NCBI RefSeq assembly: GCF_002775205.1
Contig: NC_036456.1
Span: 6,649,463 to 6,713,462, forward strand
Origin: Xiphophorus maculatus
Lineage: Eukaryota; Chordata; Actinopteri; Cyprinodontiformes; Poeciliidae
Reading direction: 5' to 3'
Length of the DNA: 64,000 nt
Position 1 is the first letter of the stretch. Each line of letters begins with the position of its first letter. Position numbers and translations under genes: made by a program. Shown here piece by piece: positions 20,701 through 33,500 of this stretch. The notes under the pieces are model-generated. The model did not search any database. It was not told where the DNA came from and worked only from the letters and a program-made list of their open reading frames with translations.

Positions 20701-23700
20701 GCACGACATCTTGGTACGTCAACAACACTCAGCATTTTTTGGAACACAAACATTTGCATTCCTGTGGTTGAACCACTTCCTGTGGAGCTTTCACACCTGG
20801 ATTAGGGATTAAAACTGGCAACATTTGTCACATTTTCAGCTGATCCAGTTAGCTTTCACACTTCAGTGGGTCAAACGATCCCAACACTTTGAAATCCTCT
20901 CTCTCTCCCCTCACCTGTGGTGGTGCTGTGCCAAGAGCTCCTTTAGGAAACAACACAAAAACCTCGGGAGAAGGTAAACGTGCGGCAAACTAATGGTATA
21001 TGAGGGCCGGTTTATTCCAGTTTGATTATCATAGTTCAGACTTTACAAGGACTGCGACACAGACTGACCAGGCCAAACAATGCAATGGTGCCAACAATAA
21101 ACGGCACCACAACACAGTCAACAGAAACGATGACCAGCCCGAGCACCCGCTTCCTCATACACAAAGTCAGCGCACAGTAACCTTCCCATTCATACTTGGT
21201 GACCGTCACGCCCACATCGACACACCCACCACCCAAGTGTCAAAGCTGCGTGCTCCTGTCACATCAATAATTACTTATTTTATTCATACGGTTCTTACAA
21301 AAGTCATGAGCGGAATTTCCTTGTTCGTGAAATGTTAACAAAAATGGAGTGGCGTCGGATTTTAGCGGCTGTAGGATTTCTGTTTGTTTTGGTGAAGTAC
21401 CACAAGACATTTCTCTCAAAAAGACTCTTGTGTTTGTTTCAGTTGCATTTACCCAGAATGCCGTGCACTATAATACGTTTCCTCCTCTCGGAGTTGTCCA
21501 GCGTTCACATATGCATTCGAACCGCACCAGAGTTCAAGTCATCCAAACCGAGACCTAGGTTTCTAGGCAGACTGGAGTTTGCTTTTTTTGGTCTGCGTCA
21601 GAATTTGATTACGCATTCTCACCTCCTCAAATGAACCGGACTTCCTCGGCAAATAAACCAGAGTTTGATTAAAGCGGACTAAACAGGTCCGGTGTGAATG
21701 GAAAAGCTGGAAAGTGTTAGGAGACCTGCAATTGCATGCACTAAACAATGAAAATTAGGGATTCGAATATTTACATCCAACGGGGACGTAAACTCTTCTC
21801 CCCATTTATAGCACTCACCACTTTGTTTGGGTAGCGCAGAAGAACTGGTTGGACAGGGACTCCAGCGAGAAAAGCACCTGACATCAGGAGACAAAGGAAA
21901 AAATGTCTTAGAAAAGTACTAAGTCGTCAAGAAGCAAAACAAGAAAATGAAACCTCTCCGATCCTTGAGCAGTTCCTGCATGATTCGTGCAAACGGACTG
22001 GTTTTACTGAGCCAGACAGGACGGTCTTGCTCAGGATGACATCGCGTTTTCTGTTTGTGGCGCTGTTCTCACCGCAGACACCTACCAGGCTTGAACTTGA
22101 TGAGCGCTCGGCCATTAGTCGTGGTTCCCTCTGGAAACATGAGCATCTAGAAAAGTTGCTTCATTTATGAATTCAGTCAAGTGATAGCATCTCAATAGCA
22201 TTTCAAGAACTATCTAACATAATTCACCACCCATTTTGAGCCACAAAAAAAGCAAACGGTAGTTAAGAAGTGATGCCAAACATAAAAAATAATCCTATTT
22301 AACCAGCAGATTGCATAAAATAAATCTAGCACGGATTTTTCATATCACCATTTTTTTCATTGTTTTTTAAAAAAAAGTTTACATTTCATAATCTATGATA
22401 AATTTGCATCATATAGTTCCTACTGTTTAACGTCATTAATGCTTTGCCTCCTCAATCTGTTGCCATCAACGGTTGCTAAGCAAGGCTAGCAGACGTTTTT
22501 CCGGCACTTAAAAGAAAGTGACAGAAAAAAACAGAAAAATATTTTGTGCATTCACAAGTATTTCCATTTATGAAAAAAATACAAAGTGGACACTAAAGCC
22601 AGCCTTCATTCTTGATGAGGTCATAATAAGACTACTCAACAGAAAGACAAAAAAAACTAACACACATTCACACATTTATTTTAAAACTATAAATTTACCA
22701 GGTTTTAATTCTGTTCTCAAGTTTGCACATAAATTTGACATTTAAAAGACTAAAGTGTTACTGTATTATTCTGACTGACAATGTTTTTTCAACAGAGGAA
22801 GAAATACCTAGGACTGAAACGATTAATCGTGATTAATCGATTACTTATATCGTCAACTAATTCAGTAATTGGTTAATCATTAATTGGAGCATACGTACTT
22901 ATAAGAGGCCATCTGATGAAAAAAAACACAGCAGCAGTAGTTAAGCCAAAATTGTACAAAATATATACATTTTTGCAATTAAACTTTAAAAAAAAAAAGA
23001 AGTATTATTGTTTGTTCTACGCAGAACTGAAGTGGCAGTTTAATTTCACTCGGTTCCAATTTTGTAAAAAACTCAAATTAAAATAAATAAATAATAATAA
23101 AAAAATCTTTCCCATTAATCACCTTTTTCTATCAAGTTATTTATTAATCAGTTAATCGAAATAATCAACAAATCAGCCCTACAATGTACTGACAGGTCAA
23201 ACAGAAAATACTGAGCTTTTCACATTACTGAGAATATTTTCTAGCCTCCTTTGCTATATATTATCAAGCGCTCACTAGAGGAATGCTGCAAAAAAATTGT
23301 ATTTCCTTATTTTAGAAAAGGAATTGAATTATTTGTTTATTTGCATCTTTTAGTGCATTTTTAATTTGATATAAAAAGGCTTGGATGAAAAATCTGAAGA
23401 TTGGGCCAATTTTTTATCCGACTGATCAATTAATCATCAGAATAATCGAGAACTAACACAAGAGGTAGTTGCAGCCCCACAAATGACCAGTTCTGCTTGC
23501 GCATGAGCTGCACCGATAGCGTGACACTGAAGTGGACATGGCCTCTCCTACAGACGACCACCTGACCTCGTACCTGGGGCCAGTAGCCTTTAGAGGTCAG
23601 CCTCTCGTTGAGCTTAACCACGGCCTCCTTCCTCGACTCCGGGTCTTTCCTGCTCACGAGCACAGACTGGTTGAACTCCAGCAGAGCTGAAACACATATC

Positions 23701-26700
23701 CAAGAGTATTATTATCATTTTACACTGTATCAAATCAGAACAAAGAAAAAAAAAAAGCTTTAGGATTTTATCGCGTAGCTATTCCCGAAGGGAATGGGGC
23801 AGGAAGTGCAAGAGCACGCCACAGCAGATTAGACGTCGATAGAAGAAGCCACTTGTTTGCCTTTAAACTTCCTTGCATATTTCTGGCTTCTTTTTTACGG
23901 TGCGTCTCCAAATAGTTCTCTGGTTTGCGAGAGTTCAGTGGAAGGATTTCCAGTTATGTGCGTTCCAAGTGCGAACCGGGCGATCTGGAGTTTACAGGAC
24001 ATGAATCAACCCCTCGGTCCTGCCGCTCCGAGGCTGTCAAAGTCAGGTCTGACCTGTGTGAGTCGGCCATTTCATCCAGGTTCTCACATCAAACTAAACA
24101 GTGCTCTCATCCTGTCCCTCAGAGTCATCGTGAAACTGCAATTCCTGTCCGGTTGCATCATTTACTCGTGCAGTTATGTTCAACATGCTAAACGAAACTG
24201 CCCAGGAAAACAGATTGAACTACTGATTTAAAAGCGTGTACCTTCATGTATGCGTTCGTTTTTTCCTTCTCTGTAATGATGCGCGATGTCGAAGTGCCAC
24301 CGAGCAGCAGTTTGAAAACGGAGAATTTCTTATTGTGAAAATGTGCGTTCCCCAACAGTTCACATGGAAATCAAAAGTCTGAAACATGACTATTTAAAAA
24401 AACAAAACAACAATGGTTTGATTTGAAGGGAATCACGCTCATTTAGCAGTTTAGGTTTTGAACAGCTCTGGCCCAGTTAACCTCTTTTGCAAATTTATAC
24501 ATAATTACCCCGATTATGTGCAATTAGGTTCAATTGTGTTGCAATTTCAGCATGTCTTACTTCCATTCTACACCATAAAATAAAACACTTTAAAAGCATT
24601 ATGCATCTGTTTGGTGGTTTGTAGGCTATTCAAGTTTCTTTTTTTATGAATTTGAGATATGAATAAATATAAAACAGTTGGGGCGTGCTAACCCCCTGCG
24701 CCACCACAGCACGTTTGGAGGCCTTAGTCCTCGACGAGGACGTCGTGGGTTCGACTCCCGGTCCCGACGACCTTTGCCACATGTCTTCCCCCCTCTCCTC
24801 ACCCTCCTTCCTGTCTGCCTACTGTCTAAAAAATATGAGCCACTAGCGCCGCAAAAACTCTTCGGAGAAAAAAATGGAAAAAAAAAAAAAAAACAGTTAA
24901 AATCTCATCATTTTTCTGAAAACTTTGAATTTCACCCCATTTCTTTTGGTTCAGATCGTCTTTTGAAACAATTAGACCTTTATGAATTGTGACCCCTAAT
25001 CACACCGAGATAGCCTGCTTGAGAATATTGTTTGCTAGATGACTGTTTCAAACCTGCTTTGACAAATGATGAACTGACAAATGCGCCAACTCCGACGCGG
25101 TTCAACCTGCTGTATCTAGGCAACGGCTCTTTGTCGAGACGGAGCAAAGAGCCGCTTTCATCAACGGGACGAGCACATAAAAAGCCGTGACTTAAATTCT
25201 TAAATGATAAATTCTTAAGTCGACAGAAATACTTTAACATTAAAAAAAAAAGACAGCCAGATTAGCATTAAAACTACAATTTTCAGGAATTCATCTCAAC
25301 AACGACCATGAGGTAGCTAATAGGAGTAAATGCACTGATAGTAATGCTTGCCTTTGACATGTTAAGCTGAATCTATAAACCCAATTTATGACTCCATTTA
25401 TAAACAGTGAGCTCTCACCAGCTGGGTGTTATAAATCTTTCTCTCAAAGCCTGAGTGACTCCATTAGCTCTGCTACAGGTTAACATCCGAACGTCAGAAA
25501 TGCTGGTCAGGATTTTAAAGATTGCTTGAAAACATTTTTTTTTTTTTTTTTACACGAAGGTGATTTCAGCATATTAGATTGAGACAAAGTAATTAAACCC
25601 CTTAACTACAACCCCCCAAAATACTGTGTTATCCAATGAGTCATTGTGGACACCGCTGTCCTCGTGACAGTTAATGCGTGAGAAAAAGATTTTCTGTCAC
25701 ACAAATATATTTTACAGTAGATTAAATAATTATTTGCTAGAAGACAGAATGACTCTGGCTGTAAATAATGAACCAGTTCTTCTTCACTGGGCTTTCAGAA
25801 AAAAAGACAAACCCTGCTTCAACGCTGCCAACCTCATGATTGTACCGGAGTCGTAAAAGTGCAGCCATTTTACCTCCTATGACGGGCAGCTTCGTGTTCT
25901 CGTACCGCGACACAACAGTTGCCAGCTGGGTCGGACACAGAACCAGCATGTCCAGGAAGCCGCTGTGGGGCGCCACCACCAGGACCGGCGCCTCCTTCAG
26001 GTCGGCCCTGCGACCTTTTACTTTGACCCACGGGAAGCCCAAGGAGACGAACACGGCTCTGCTCAGGAGCAAGATGATGGGGTGGAACAGCCAGCGGCGC
26101 CAGCCCGCGACCGGCCGGGCGCGCTCTTCTTCGGAAAGGCCGGCCAGTCTTAGCCGGGCGATGGGCCACATGATGAGGAAGAATAAGGCCGCCAGCGTGA
26201 CGCGTACAGGGACCAGGACGCTGCCCAGGATGAGCCCCTATCGGCAAGGGAAAAAGAGGGTTCTAGTAGTCATAAAGTAAACATGTATTGTTGTGAAACT
26301 AGATAAGATAACAGGAATTCAGTTAGATTTTATGACTGATTTTGAAAACCTCTGCACACACCCTACCCAATATATATAAAAAATGTAGATAGTCCAGTAG
26401 AGTGCAACATGTCACGTTTCATTAACCATTCTTCCCACTATGCTGCCCTGCCCCAGCCATGTTTCTCTCACTGTTATGCAACTCTGTGGCATCAGTCACA
26501 CCTGCCTATGATGAGGCGCTTTATGACTTGGCTATTGTTGGGTGTAAGAACTAGAAGAGGCACTTTGTTTCTATGTGAGATGCTGATGTAGGAGTCACAA
26601 GTCAGGCCAGAAGCTACAGAACGCCAAGATCTTTAAAAAGTGTTACTTAAAATAATTCATAATGCACTTTTTACAATGTTTCAGTAAGTAACAGAAACCC

Positions 26701-27179
26701 CATAAATAGCATGTTATTGCTGAGACAATGACATGAAACGTAGTCCTACAAAAATGCTGCACATTGTCTCATAAATGTGGCGCTTTGTCTAAAAATGCAA
26801 CAAAAGGTATTTTAGAAATGTTTCAAAACCTGTATTCTTTTCCCCCCCAAATTGCTCCGTATGTTAAATGTAATGTTATTCATGAATCTATTTCATATTT
26901 TATTAGCAAAAAAAAATATTTCTCCCAAGTCTTGCAAATTAACTATTTTTATTGCTACCTACTTTTCAACAGAGCCTATCATTTTCAGGCGGCAGCTGAA
27001 CGTCTCTTCCCTCTTGTGACCGAGGAGAAATAAAAAGCTACCCGCTAATTGTAAACTTTCTCATTTAAACATAACATCAGCAAACTCACCCTGATCCTCT
27101 GCGCTCTGGTCAGCTTCACCTCGAAGATAAAAGGATGTGGGTACTCCTGTGTTGCCGTGCAACAGTCGCCTTTCTCCAT
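14739..27179 (-). CDS. lpcat4: Lysophospholipid acyltransferase LPCAT4
   Basis: An ER membrane enzyme that transfers acyl groups from acyl-CoA to lysophospholipids (LPC, LPE) in the Lands cycle. Coding exons in transcript order: 27090-27179, 25874-26237, 23574-23686, 22086-22146, 21819-21877, 20218-20252, 18152-18206, 17847-17929, 16765-16890, 16508-16664, 15583-15675, 15031-15166, 14739-14926. They sum to 519 aa (human about 524) with perfect phase agreement. A membrane segment follows the short N-terminus ([20 protein letters not shown]). The PlsC acyltransferase domain carries the HX4D motif (HSGFLD, His near residue 121) and FPEGTTTN near 193-200, then [20 protein letters not shown]-hand-like helices sit in exons 10-12 ([20 protein letters not shown]). 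The tail is Ala/Asn-rich and ends HNKKFE. It converges tail to tail with the preceding gene, as in human 15q14. Confidence 0.96.
15188..15505. repeat. 'taagac' repeat family D, decayed copy
   Basis: Opens with CTGCAGTCAAATTTAAGAC and later has ATTTTAAGGCCTTAATTTTA and CAGACTTTTTAAGG, matching copies near 33.5-34.07, 41.5-41.88, 56.86-57.0 and 62.5-62.98 kb. It lies in an lpcat4 intron. Confidence 0.45.
15938..16388. mobile_element. hAT-like MITE family B (GATTAATC type)
   Basis: Begins TAGGGTTGAAACGATTAATC and ends with GAAGCCCTA, an inverted version of the start. The inside is AT-rich with recurring ATTAATC/GATTAAT. The same element recurs at about 22.8, 40.4, 43.8, 46.7 and 53.7 kb. Start and end fit non-autonomous hAT-like elements; the superfamily is inferred. 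Confidence 0.6.
17080..17650. repeat. AT-rich 'atatcgg' repeat remains
   Basis: Contains GCGATAAGCGATAATATCG, ATATATCGGCACC, ATATCGGTATCGA and TATATCGGTG, phrases shared by fish MITEs with ATCG-rich ends. Boundaries cannot be placed. It lies in an lpcat4 intron. Confidence 0.35.
21470..21715. mobile_element. Fish MITE fragment (GAACCGCACCAGAGTTC type)
   Basis: GCGTTCACATATGCATTCG, CGAACCGCACCAGAGTTC, AAATAAACCAGAGTTTGAT and GGTCCGGTGTGAATG are characteristic of a common teleost non-autonomous element with inverted GTTCACA/TGTGAAT ends. It probably extends left of 21470 with decay. It lies in an lpcat4 intron. Confidence 0.5.
22809..23479. mobile_element. hAT-like MITE family B copy
   Basis: Starts TAGGACTGAAACGATTAATC and ends GTAGTTGCAGCCCCA, inverted ends typical of the family. 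It sits in the lpcat4 intron between exons 3 and 4 and ends about 95 bases from exon 3. Confidence 0.6.
24678..24890 (+). mobile_element. tRNA-derived SINE
   Basis: A tRNA-like head includes a B-box (GTGGGTTCGACTCCC, about 24747-24761) and a stem-like CCTCGACGAGGACGTCG. It is followed by a tRNA-unrelated part (CCACATGTCTTCCCCCCTCTC) and an A-rich tail. No intact cloverleaf is apparent, so it is not called as a tRNA gene. Confidence 0.6.
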
Positions 27180-27566
27180 GACTACGACCCGCAGCCGACA
27201 AGCTCAACTAAAACGTCTTTTAAAAAAAAAAATTGAAGACAAGTTCTTCGACCTAAACGTCCTTTTTTTTAAAAAAAAAAAACTTTCGGGGAGGATCCCC
27301 TGTTTGGAAACAAGCACGAGTTTCCGTCTCGCGCCTTCCTTGGAGTTTTAAAAAGTTGACGCTAAAATTGACAGACACGCGCGTGGAGGAAAACCGTGAC
27401 AGACCGCGAGACCAAAGACTCACACTGAGCTTAAAAACAAACGCCACCGCTTTCTGTCCGATATTCTACCCTTAGCGTGACCTGTCATTCTTTCTCTGCC
27501 CTTCCCATCTTTCTCTGCCCTTCCCATCTACGTCTTGCTTTCTGAACTTACCTGTCCCCCCCTCCC

Positions 27567-27612
<46 letters not shown>

Positions 27613-27620
27613 TACGGTTT
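27180..27620 (-). promoter_or_regulatory. lpcat4: lpcat4 5' flank with (AC)n microsatellite
   Basis: The stretch before the lpcat4 ATG has CpGs and pyrimidine-rich repeats (TTTCTCTGCCCTTCCCATC occurs twice in tandem near 27491-27530). A pure (AC)n tract at 27570-27610 follows. No TATA box in a clear position was seen. The transcription start is probably within a few hundred bases of 27179. Confidence 0.35.
27570..27610. repeat. (AC)n microsatellite
   Basis: About 20 uninterrupted AC units lie roughly 390 bases upstream of the lpcat4 start codon. A tract of this length is likely to be length-polymorphic. Confidence 0.95.
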
Positions 27621-28224
27621 TGTTCGGGCGAGTCAGACCTGTCCCCGAAACTGAACGACGCTTCGAAAAATTGTTGTTGTATGTTAAAAAATAAGTTTCA
27701 TTTACCTAGATTGCTGTTTACATCGTGTCATCCACAAGGGGGTGCTGTGCGCTGCTGCTGCTTCCCATGGATTTGATCTTCCATGTAAAAGGTCCAAGAG
27801 TTCTTCTGTCTTGGTATCATTTGACAGAATGTTAAATCAACTTTCAGGTGGTTCCAAGATTACGTATGCAGGGTAACAATTACGAAACTAGAGGCCGAAA
27901 ATCATGTTTTTTGTTCTCTGATGCAATTCACATTCTTTCTACAATATTTAAATAGTGCCCTTTAGTTTCTAGCCCAAAGGTCGAGTTAGTTATTTCCATT
28001 ATAAAAAGTGATTACAGCATTTGCTTGAAAGCTTTTTCAGAGTCAACGTGTTAATTAATGTAATTTCAAACACTAAAGGTCTATTTTTCTTTATGATTTA
28101 CTTGGGAAAATTGGATAAAATTGTGATTTTACCATTAAAAAGGGCAGTCATGATCTTTTTAACCATATGGCTTACACAGGATATAACATTAATCACAATT
28201 AGTTGTCAGACCACAGCAAAAGTT

Positions 28225-29435
28225 TAGCTTTCTTGAAAGGAAATTGTGAAAAAGAGATTTCCTGTAGTTCATGACCAGGCAGCAGAGCTTTTGTCCACTC
28301 CTCCACACAGATCTTGTCCTGATCTTTCAGGTTTTGGGGCTGTCACAGACTCTCAGTCTGCCTCCCTCTGAGTTTCTATTGGGTTTAGGTCCTGGAGACT
28401 GGCTAGGCCACTCCAGGACCTTGAAATGGGGCCACTCCTTAGTTTGTATGCGTTTCAGGCCTTGTTTACGCTGGTAGACCTGGCCATGACCCACCTTCAG
28501 TGCTTCCTCAGAGCATTGAAGATGCAGAGGAGGAGGTTGCTTGCCAAAATCTCGCAATACCTGGGCCCATCCATCCTCTCCTCAGTACTATGGAGTCAGT
28601 CTGTTCCCTTTACAGAAGAGTGCACCCAAAGCAGGAAGTTTCCACCCGATGCTTCATTGTTGGGATGGTGTTCTTGGGATTACTCATCCTTCTTCCTCCA
28701 AAACGTTCTAATCGCCGTCTTTCATGCCTTCTCTAGATTATTGAAATGGTCATTGGCAAACTCTTCAGGTCATTGATCAGATACTCCCATACAGCTTTGG
28801 GCTAATCCCCCAACTTTCTCCCGATCATGGATACTGTTCCATGAAACCCCAGTCGGAGGGAGAATGACAGTCATCTTCCGTTTTCTGGTGTCAATAATCG
28901 ATGCCTTCTCACCAATCTGTTTTCATATTGTCCTGTGGCCTATCCCAGCCTTGTGCAGGTCTATAATTTTGTCCTGTGGTTAGGACAAGCAGCTCTTTGG
29001 TCTTGCCAGTGGTGCTGAGATTGGAGTCTGACTTGTCTTCTTGTATGTTATGGCAGTTGACAAACAACTTTAAGGTGCATTACCGCCACATTCTAGATCA
29101 GAGTATGGACGACACCCTACAATACCATTGTATCCTATCCAAAATATCTTCCACTTTTAGTTTGAGTACGATTATGTGGACAGGTGTCTTGTAAACGGGT
29201 AAACGAGTTCCATCAGGTGCAATTAACACAGGTAATGAGTGGAGGATGGGAGGGGTTCTTCAAGATGAAATAAATCTGCGAGAGCCTGAATTCTTGATGG
29301 TTCGTTGGTGATCAAATCCTTATTTCAATCAAAATGCCAATTAATTATATAAAACTCATACAATCGAGATTTTTTTAGATTCTGTCGCAGTTGAGGTGTG
29401 CATGCGATAAATATTTACAGGCATTTCAAATCTTT
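28225..29435 (-). mobile_element. Decayed Tc1-type DNA transposon (DTS-like), truncated
   Basis: Read on the minus strand, the interval follows the salmonid-style Tc1 family known for the phrase CTGGAGTGGCCTAGCCAGTC. Recognisable parts are the end block with 'gagagcctgaattcttgatggttcg' (29280-29310 region), the N-terminal helix-turn-helix region (about 28960-29000) and the catalytic-core parts down to about 28230. The transposase frame is interrupted many times, so the copy is inactive. The right terminal part is present but the left terminal inverted repeat is not, so it is truncated. Confidence 0.75.
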
Positions 29436-30055
29436 GAAAGCTTGAAAAACATTGGAAATCTAATAAATGCCTATTTTCCACAATGTGTTTCATCTTTTTA
29501 CAGAATTACTGAAACATTTTACTTATTGACTGGATATTAATTTACTGAGATGCAGCTATGTGCTCTATAAGCCTGTGTATTTATTGCAGTTTGTTCTAAA
29601 AAGAAGACTTTAGAGATAAACTTGCAATTTTTTTTATCAGATACAATGTAATATAAAGACAAACAAAAGGACACTTGTCAAGCAAAAAATGAACCTCCTT
29701 TTTAAAGCATGAAGAAAGCCTCGTTTTTCCTCCGATATATTTATTGACACAGTTGAAAACATTCTATTTCAAGCAATAAGGATTTATTTATAGAACATTT
29801 TCATAGGCAAATCAGCATAAATTAAACAGACCTATAAATTAAAACTGAGTTAATGTTGCTGGGCAGAGGGTTGAAGTTGTGTTGACATATTGAATTATTT
29901 CACTACAAACTGAATATACAATAAAAAAAAAACAACAAAAAAAAAACTGATTGAGCTGTACCAATTTTTTGTGTTTTTTTGAAGGAAAAAAAAAAAGCTA
30001 AACATTTTTGCAGACCCTGCCCAACAATTTCGGGAATTCTACGGACGAAATGATT
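29436..30055. other. Intergenic stretch beyond the emc4 3' end
   Basis: AT-rich sequence with A runs; no open frame or recognised element was seen. It separates the Tc1 relic from the emc4 3' UTR. Confidence 0.35.
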
Positions 30056-30061
30056 TTTATT
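30056..30061 (-). terminator. emc4: Candidate poly(A) signal of emc4
   Basis: TTTATT on the plus strand is AATAAA for emc4, about 480 bases beyond its stop codon. No better-placed signal was seen between it and the stop. Confidence 0.4.
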
Positions 30062-30469
30062 AGTGATGTTATGGTCTGAGTTCTGTGAGCTGTGAAATTC
30101 TCCCATTAATAATCTACTGCGAAGTCAATTTTTATCTGCACAGAAAATTACAGTAGCCGAACAGTAGTCAACAACATCATCTGCTATCTTTATGAGAGTA
30201 TTTAAAAAAAAAAGAAAAGAAAAGGATGCTTGCTTATCGCCAGAGAGGAAGACCAAAGTAACGCTTCAGCAACAAACCCAGAAGAGAGAGGGGGATGATG
30301 GAGAACATGGTGGATAAATCCCTGATGTTAAGCTGTGCTGTACACCTTGCTTTAGTAAAACATGTCTGTTTTAGCTGAGGTGGCCGAGTCTGGATCCTGA
30401 TGGCGTCTGGAAATGGCTAAAAGTTCAGGCTTTTGTTTCAGCTGCGATGGGCTGCCTGGTGGTGTGGCA

Positions 30470-30505
30470 AGAAAAAGAAGAAAAAGAAGAAGAAGAAGAA
30501 GAGTG
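30470..30505. repeat. (GAA)n-type microsatellite in the emc4 3' UTR
   Basis: AAGAAAAAGAAGAAAAAGAA followed by GAAGAAGAAGAAG units lies about 40-75 bases beyond the emc4 stop codon. Confidence 0.8.
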
Positions 30506-30542
30506 GAGTATGTACAGTATGTGACCTCAGCGGAAGTCCGCT

Positions 30543-33500
30543 TCACAGCACCATCCCTCCGCTCATGATCTCCAGCCTCTGTCCAGGACAAACAAAAACA
30601 AAATAGGGTGTCAGTAGAGATGTTAATATCTGTTTCGGTCCAGACATAGGAAAAAAAATTCTAAATCGGGTATTGGTGACAATGTGCCAGACCCATAAAT
30701 GCAGATTTATTTACTCCTAATTCTATGCTTTATTCTCTGAGCGACGTCTTGCTTTACTATTTATTTCACATTATGTTTAGAATTCCTAATTGAACTTTCC
30801 CAACCATTTGCTGCAGTTTATTTTTTAAATGTCGCGTTTATCAGTTTCAGTATGTTATTTATTTTACATTGGCTGTTGCACTGGCTGAACAAATTAAATT
30901 GTTCTTGTTTTCATGTTTGACCAAGCTTGTGCTGCCACTGGTGGATTTAAGTGTGCTGCAGAGTGATCAAATAAAATTGTAAGTCGGTAGATTTCTATTT
31001 ATGTTTAAAAAAAGAAAAAGAAAAGTCAGTTCAGCGCTGTTTTCCCATGTCGGCTGATACTAAACCTCAGATATTGGTATGGAAAGTGAAAAAAAGTCAG
31101 CCCTATTTAACACGTGCTAGGCATCATAGATCAACCTAAACGCTTAACGAGGTCCTACTGCCTTTACCAAAAAGAAAGAAGAAAAGAAAAGAGTTCTTGA
31201 AGTGGGTGTTTCCACGCACAATTGAAGGTGTTAGAAAAACTCGTCTAACACATTACTAGCACAGCAAAGAGAAGAACAAGTTAAACTTGTAGTTCTGTCA
31301 AGCGTAACTACAAACCAAAGTTGAGAGTCACTGACAAAGACCACATTAAAACCTGCTGCGTGATTCAGAGCTGCAGTGGGGACGACGGGGCCTCGTCGCC
31401 CCGGTTTCATCCAAACCTGTTGGTTTTAGAAACCAGTGCAGCAGGGCCTTTTCACAGGCCTCCACTTTCAAAAAGCTAAAGAATCTGTAATCAGAGTAGA
31501 GTAATGCAGAACAGGTTTGATTAGTCTTTAAGTCGCAACTTTCACTTCTACATTAGTCTGAAGTCACCAAACTGAGTTTAAAATGACCTCTGGTGAATGA
31601 TTTGATCAAATGCTTGTGCTGCCCTCTGACAGGATAACACCCTGGTTGGAGAGCCAAAACACCACAGCTCCCCTGTATTTATGTTTTTTAAATTCATGAC
31701 ATGGTACAAACGCTATTACAAATTACAACAAAGTATTAGAGCCACGCTAAGAAATAAAAAAATATATAAAATTACAAGAATAAGGTCATAGTATGACTTT
31801 ATTCTCATAACATTACAAGTTTATTCTTGTACCACTATGACTTTATTCTAAAAATATTGTGACTTTCTTCTAAAAAACATTATGACCTTATTCTCATACT
31901 ATTTCAACTTTATTCTTTAAATATGACTTTCTCCTAATGTGAGTTTATTCTTATTATTTCAAGTTTATTCTCATATGACTATTCTTGTAATATGACTTTC
32001 GTCTCATATTACTTTGACTTTATTCTCATAGAACCCTATTCCTGTAATATTACTCATCTCTTAATTGAAGGAGTTTCATTTTATATTTTTTCTCAGAATA
32101 GGCCTACTACTCTGTCACTCATGTAGCATTTGTGGCTCTAATGAGTTATTAAGTTGGACTGACGGCAAAAATGGCATTTTGGGTAGTAAATATTGCAGCC
32201 GTCTGTATAAATGATACCATATTAGGAATTATGAGAATAAAACCCAGCTTGACTCGTTCTGGAACAAACGCCGCATCATCATTTATTATTACGACACGGC
32301 AACATCTGTATCATCTGAAAGGCTTCTTTTGGTAAGCGTCTACGGTCGTCGCCGGTGTGTGTTTGTGACGTTACCTGCGGCGGCTCTATGAAAGCCAGCC
32401 AATCGGACGAGTGTGTCGGAAGCAGCCCCATCGACTGACACTTATAAATGGCCAACGCCGCTCCTAGGAGGTTACCGATCAGGTAGACGAGCCCCTGTAG
32501 CCACTGCTGACTGGAGCTCTCCAACAGCTTGAAGGCTGAGCGATCAGGACGACACGGTCAGTGAGTCAGAGACGAACACGGATTCAGAGTGGAGCCGGCG
32601 GACAATCTCAGTACTGAACACTCACTCGCTGACATCGACATGAGAGCCTGTATGGGCCTCCAGGCCATCATGCAGACCATCATGATGGGGAAGATGGAGA
32701 TGGTGTTGCCAGACATGTACATGATGAACAGGTTCATGGGAATCTGCTTTAGGGGCCCGAGGGCCACGTCCCAGCAGCGCTGCAGCACAAAACAAGAAAA
32801 GAAAGAGAGAAAGAGAGAGAGAGTCAAGTTTGCGGCAAAAACGGCAGATCTGTCAAATAAACTCCTTTCACGCGTAGCATAATGGTCTGTCATGGAATAA
32901 CAGGCAGAACATTTTAACATCCAACGTGTTGGATGTTAAAATGTTGGAAATGCTCGAGGAAACACACATGGAGACTGTCTGTTTTAGCAATGCTAACCAC
33001 GCTACCTTCTCCACCAGGTTCTTGTCGGTCTCCTGGATGCTGGTGTCGGGAACGGGTTTCTCTGAGTAGCCGATGGGGTAAACGACATCGCCTTGTCGGT
33101 CACTGCGGCTCCTGCAAGCGCCAACAACAGTCCAGCTCTGAATCAAACCGTTTCTGCAACATTCAGATCAGTGCTAATGTATGGAGACCGGTTGTTTTGA
33201 CCAACTAGTGAAGGACACATCTTGGTTTAATTATATCCCAAGCACCATGCGGCCAACCAGAGGCCAGCCTTTAAATGATGCCCAGATGAACACTTGTTAT
33301 CTATCTGAAAGTGGACAAAATGGCAAAGCTAGTAGGAATTGCTCAGTGCTGAAGAGAAAAATGTGGGTTTATCGCGTCTGAGTCGGTTCTCTCGATGTAC
33401 GAAAACATATTTTGACATCAGAGCTTTGTGGCCAAATTCCGTCTGTTATAAAGCTTTAACTTACTGATACTGAAAAGACTATTACAGGGTTATGCAGGTT

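Noticed and set aside
24678-24890. Possible tRNA gene (B-box GGTTCGACTCC)
   Set aside because: No cloverleaf with paired acceptor ends; it is followed by a tRNA-unrelated body and A-rich tail, so it is called a SINE.
25870-26247. 125-codon minus-strand frame rich in Arg/Pro
   Set aside because: It is the wrong frame of lpcat4 exon 2; the frame reading [13 protein letters not shown]...HSGFLD is the real one.
28225-29435. Possible working transposase gene
   Set aside because: Only scattered parts of a Tc1 transposase can be followed, and the left terminal repeat is absent, so it is a relic.
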